Assembly: GCA_012727745.1 (NCBI GenBank)
Contig: JAAYGJ010000142.1
Location: 1 to 8,206 of the forward strand
Direction: 5' to 3'
Length of the DNA: 8,206 nucleotides
Source: Clostridia bacterium
GTDB lineage: Bacteria; Bacillota; DSM-521; Neomoorellales; Neomoorellaceae
Of the stretch, positions 6,596 through 8,206 are shown piece by piece (the first letter of the stretch is position 1; every line of letters starts with the position of its first letter). The notes beneath the pieces are model-generated. The model saw only the letters and a program-made list of their open reading frames with translations. It was not told the DNA's origin and did not search any database. Both the position numbers and the translations under genes were made by a program.

Positions 6596-6622
6596 CTTAA
6601 TTTTTTAGTCAAGTAAATTAAG
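6596..6622. repeat. AT-rich inverted repeat upstream of hom
   Basis: CTTAATTT (6596-6603) and AAATTAAG (6615-6622) are perfect inverted copies separated by 11 bases. The arms are one helical turn plus several bases apart, compatible with a dimeric regulator, but AT-rich dyads arise easily by chance. Confidence 0.35.
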
Positions 6623-6661
6623 AAAACAAAGTCAAAAATAGCGGCCGCAGGCAAAAAAGTG

Positions 6662-6690
6662 TTGCCGTTCAAGGGGTGATAAGGTACAAT
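6662..6690 (+). promoter_or_regulatory. Predicted sigma-A promoter of hom-thrC
   Basis: TTGCCG (6662-6667) and TACAAT (6685-6690) are separated by 17 bases, the optimal spacing, each differing from consensus TTGACA/TATAAT by one or two bases. Transcription would begin near 6697, leaving a very short leader of about 20 bases that holds the AAGGAG ribosome binding site (6701-6706), nine bases before ATG 6716. The -35 overlaps one arm of a small inverted repeat (GGCAA 6650-6654 and TTGCC 6662-6666), where a repressor could act. Confidence 0.7.
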
Positions 6691-6715
6691 CTATAGGTAA
6701 AAGGAGCGTGAGGTA

Positions 6716-8014
6716 ATGTTGGGTTCGCTAAACATTGGTCTACTAGGCCTAGGAACCGTGGGTGGTGGGGTGTTTCAATTACTGCAGCAAAATAGTGATG
6801 TAATTACTCAGAAACTGGGCCGTCCCTTAAATATATGCCGTATCCTGGAACGAAATATGGACCGGGTTCGCCAGCTGGGGGTTGATCCTGGCCTGGTCAC
6901 GAGCGATCCTGGGATTGTTTTAAATGATCCTGATATCGATATTATTATTGAGGTAATTGGGGGAGTAGAATTAGCCAGGGAATTTATCTTGCAAGCTTTG
7001 AGTAACGGTAAAAGTGTAGTTACAGCAAACAAGGATCTCCTGGCTTTACATGGCAAAGAGCTATTTGAGGCTGCTGCTGCCCATAATTGCGATCTTTTTT
7101 TCGAAGCCAGTGTCGGTGGCGGTATCCCTATTATCAGGCCATTAAAGGAATCCCTGGCTGCTAACCGTATTTGTCAGGTTATGGGTATTGTAAACGGTAC
7201 TACCAATTATATTCTTACCAAAATGAGCCGCGAAGGACGAGATTTTGACGAAGTTCTTAAAGAAGCCCAGGAGCTGGGCTACGCTGAAAGCGATCCTAGC
7301 TCTGATATCGAAGGTGATGACGCGGCTCGCAAGATGGCTATCCTGGCCTCTATCGCTTTTGGTTCCCGCGTTACTTATCCTGAAGTCTACCGTGAAGGTA
7401 TTAGCCGTCTCAGCGTTCAGGATATAAAATATGCCAGCAACTTGGGTTATGCCGTCAAGCTGCTGGGGATCGCCCGGGAAGATGAGCAGGGCGTGGAAGT
7501 GCGGGTTCATCCGGCATTATTACCGCTAGAACATCCCCTGGCAGCGGTAAATGACGTTTTTAATGCTATTTTCGTTGAAGGTGATGCAGTAGGTGATACT
7601 ATGTTTTACGGCCGTGGCGCCGGAGCTATGCCTACTGCAAGTGCCATTATCGGAGATGTTATCGAAGCGGCTCGCAATCGCCAGCATCGTGACTGTATTC
7701 GCAGCTCCTGCACCTGCTTTTACAATAAACCTTTAAAACCTATGGGTGAGGTTATTTCTAAATACTACTTGCGACTGATAGTTGCCGATCGACCCGGGGT
7801 GCTGGCAGCCATCGCCGGTGTTTTTGGCGCACGAGGAGTAAGCATTGCTTCAGTAATTCAGGAACGTACAATCGGCGATCTGGCCGAACTGGTGCTTATA
7901 ACCCACCTGGTACGCGAGCAAAACCTTCAGGATGCTTTAAAAGCTTTAGCCGATTTGCCGGTGGTAAATGAAATTGCCAGTATGATACGGGTAGAAGGAG
8001 GTCCGAGCAATTGA
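6716..8014 (+). CDS. hom: Homoserine dehydrogenase with C-terminal ACT domain
   Basis: Homoserine dehydrogenase reduces aspartate-4-semialdehyde to homoserine with NAD(P)H, the branch step towards threonine and methionine, in the cytoplasm. The 432 residues match the usual single-function Firmicute enzyme; there is no fused aspartokinase. The Rossmann fold opens with IGLLGLGTVGGGV (GxGxxGxG at 11-18). VVTANKDLLALHG contains the conserved N105-K106. The catalytic domain has GIVNGTTNYIL (N160) and ESDPSSDIEGDDAARK, where D202 and K206 correspond to the catalytic Asp/Lys pair of the family. The C-terminal ACT domain (about 350-425) has YLRLIVADRPGVLAAIAGVFGARG-type spacing and SIASVIQE, and usually mediates feedback inhibition by threonine. 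ATG 6716 follows AAGGAG by nine bases. thrC overlaps its stop, so the two are an operon. Confidence 0.97.
   Translation: MLGSLNIGLLGLGTVGGGVFQLLQQNSDVITQKLGRPLNICRILERNMDRVRQLGVDPGLVTSDPGIVLNDPDIDIIIEVIGGVELAREFILQALSNGKSVVTANKDLLALHGKELFEAAAAHNCDLFFEASVGGGIPIIRPLKESLAANRICQVMGIVNGTTNYILTKMSREGRDFDEVLKEAQELGYAESDPSSDIEGDDAARKMAILASIAFGSRVTYPEVYREGISRLSVQDIKYASNLGYAVKLLGIAREDEQGVEVRVHPALLPLEHPLAAVNDVFNAIFVEGDAVGDTMFYGRGAGAMPTASAIIGDVIEAARNRQHRDCIRSSCTCFYNKPLKPMGEVISKYYLRLIVADRPGVLAAIAGVFGARGVSIASVIQERTIGDLAELVLITHLVREQNLQDALKALADLPVVNEIASMIRVEGGPSN
7995..8001 (+). promoter_or_regulatory. Shine-Dalgarno of thrC inside the hom end
   Basis: A perfect AAGGAGG lies nine bases before TTG 8011. It identifies the thrC start and implies coupled translation of hom and thrC. 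Confidence 0.8.
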
Positions 8015-8206
8015 AGTGGCCGGGTGTTATCAGCGCTTATCGTGAATTTCTGCCAGTTAGGGAGGCAACTCCCTTAATTACTTTGCAGGAAGGCAATACT
8101 CCTTTAATAGCTGCCAAAAATCTGGCCCAGGAGCTCGGATTGAAATTATACTTTAAATATGAGGGGTTAAACCCCAGCGGTTCTTTTAAGGACCGGGGCA
8201 TGGTAA
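8011..8206 (+). CDS. thrC: Threonine synthase, 3'-truncated by the window end
   Basis: Threonine synthase is a pyridoxal-phosphate enzyme converting O-phosphohomoserine to threonine and phosphate, the last step of the pathway. Only 65 residues are visible, but they are diagnostic: MKWPGVISAYREFLPV, LQEGNTPLI (27-34, including a TPL element) and FKYEGLNPSGSFKDRGM (48-64), in which K60 is the pyridoxal-phosphate lysine. The start is TTG 8011-8013, sharing four bases (TTGA) with the hom stop TGA 8012-8014, and is served by a perfect ribosome binding site. Family resemblance to other fold-type II enzymes (threonine dehydratase, cysteine synthase) is ruled down by the N-terminal sequence and the hom context. 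A homoserine kinase gene (thrB) would be expected next, beyond the window. Confidence 0.94.
   Translation, partial: MKWPGVISAYREFLPVREATPLITLQEGNTPLIAAKNLAQELGLKLYFKYEGLNPSGSFKDRGMV

Larger units (their letters stand above)
6526..6661. other. Noncoding gap before the hom promoter, with several dyad symmetries
   Basis: No open frame with a plausible ribosome binding site is present in this gap. It holds, in order, a 12-bp perfect palindrome, an AT-rich inverted repeat with 8-bp arms, a direct repeat AGTCAA (6607-6612 and 6630-6635), and the 8-bp palindrome GCGGCCGC (6641-6648). No T-box or other amino-acid leader structure is recognisable; because the predicted promoter lies downstream of these elements, they would act as DNA sites and not as leader RNA. 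There is no convincing terminator after the GntR gene. Confidence 0.6.

Noticed and set aside
6586..6606. Possible terminator after the GntR gene (GCC/GGC followed by a T run)
   Set aside because: The stem is only three base pairs plus a G-U pair, too weak for intrinsic termination despite the following TTAATTTTTT.
7142..7510. Antisense open frame opposite hom, and a small + strand frame at 7245-7427
   Set aside because: Both lie wholly inside hom, whose motifs run continuously through the region; neither shows a recognisable domain or ribosome binding site.
1..8206. Mobile elements, phage genes, CRISPR arrays, tRNA or rRNA genes
   Set aside because: None of their sequence signatures were seen; every gene belongs to a core bacterial or sporulation family, all on the same strand with compact spacing.

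Overview
The window comes from an endospore-forming Firmicute, most likely class Clostridia. The evidence is a full-length SpoIVA spore-coat ATPase, strong AGGAGG-type ribosome binding sites, frequent TTG and GTG starts, and the order DUF512 protein - der - plsY - gpsA - spoIVA, an order I recall from clostridial genomes. Base composition looks intermediate and even, with no insertion sequence, integrase, tRNA, rRNA, CRISPR array or abrupt change in composition. This is vertically inherited core chromosome, not an accessory island.

All genes lie on the + strand. Region 1 (1-4111) is a housekeeping run: the C-terminal part of a radical SAM/DUF512 protein of unknown function, then der (ribosome-assembly GTPase), plsY (acyl-phosphate:glycerol-3-phosphate acyltransferase) and gpsA (glycerol-3-phosphate dehydrogenase), closed by a clear intrinsic terminator at 4082-4111. 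GpsA makes the sn-glycerol-3-phosphate that PlsY acylates, so these two adjacent genes supply the first steps of phospholipid synthesis. Region 2 (4112-6525) begins with a very good match to a sigma-E (mother-cell sporulation) promoter, followed by spoIVA and, 40 bases later with no visible terminator between them, a GntR/FCD-family regulator. Region 3 (6526-8206) is a 190-base gap rich in inverted repeats, a sigma-A type promoter, homoserine dehydrogenase (hom) and the start of threonine synthase (thrC), whose TTG start overlaps the hom stop.

Several starts differ from the longest open frame. der, gpsA and thrC most likely begin at TTG, spoIVA and the regulator at GTG, and plsY at an internal ATG just downstream of a perfect Shine-Dalgarno sequence. 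Both end genes are cut by the window edges: the DUF512 gene lacks its 5' part, including the iron-sulfur cysteine cluster, and thrC lacks most of its 3' part.

I found no strong case for an undescribed multi-gene system. The most interesting leads are the uncharacterised DUF512 radical SAM protein next to der, the unassigned FCD regulator placed between a sporulation gene and the threonine genes, the dyad symmetries in the gap before hom, and small departures from consensus in Der (NKVE) and PlsY (GGRG).
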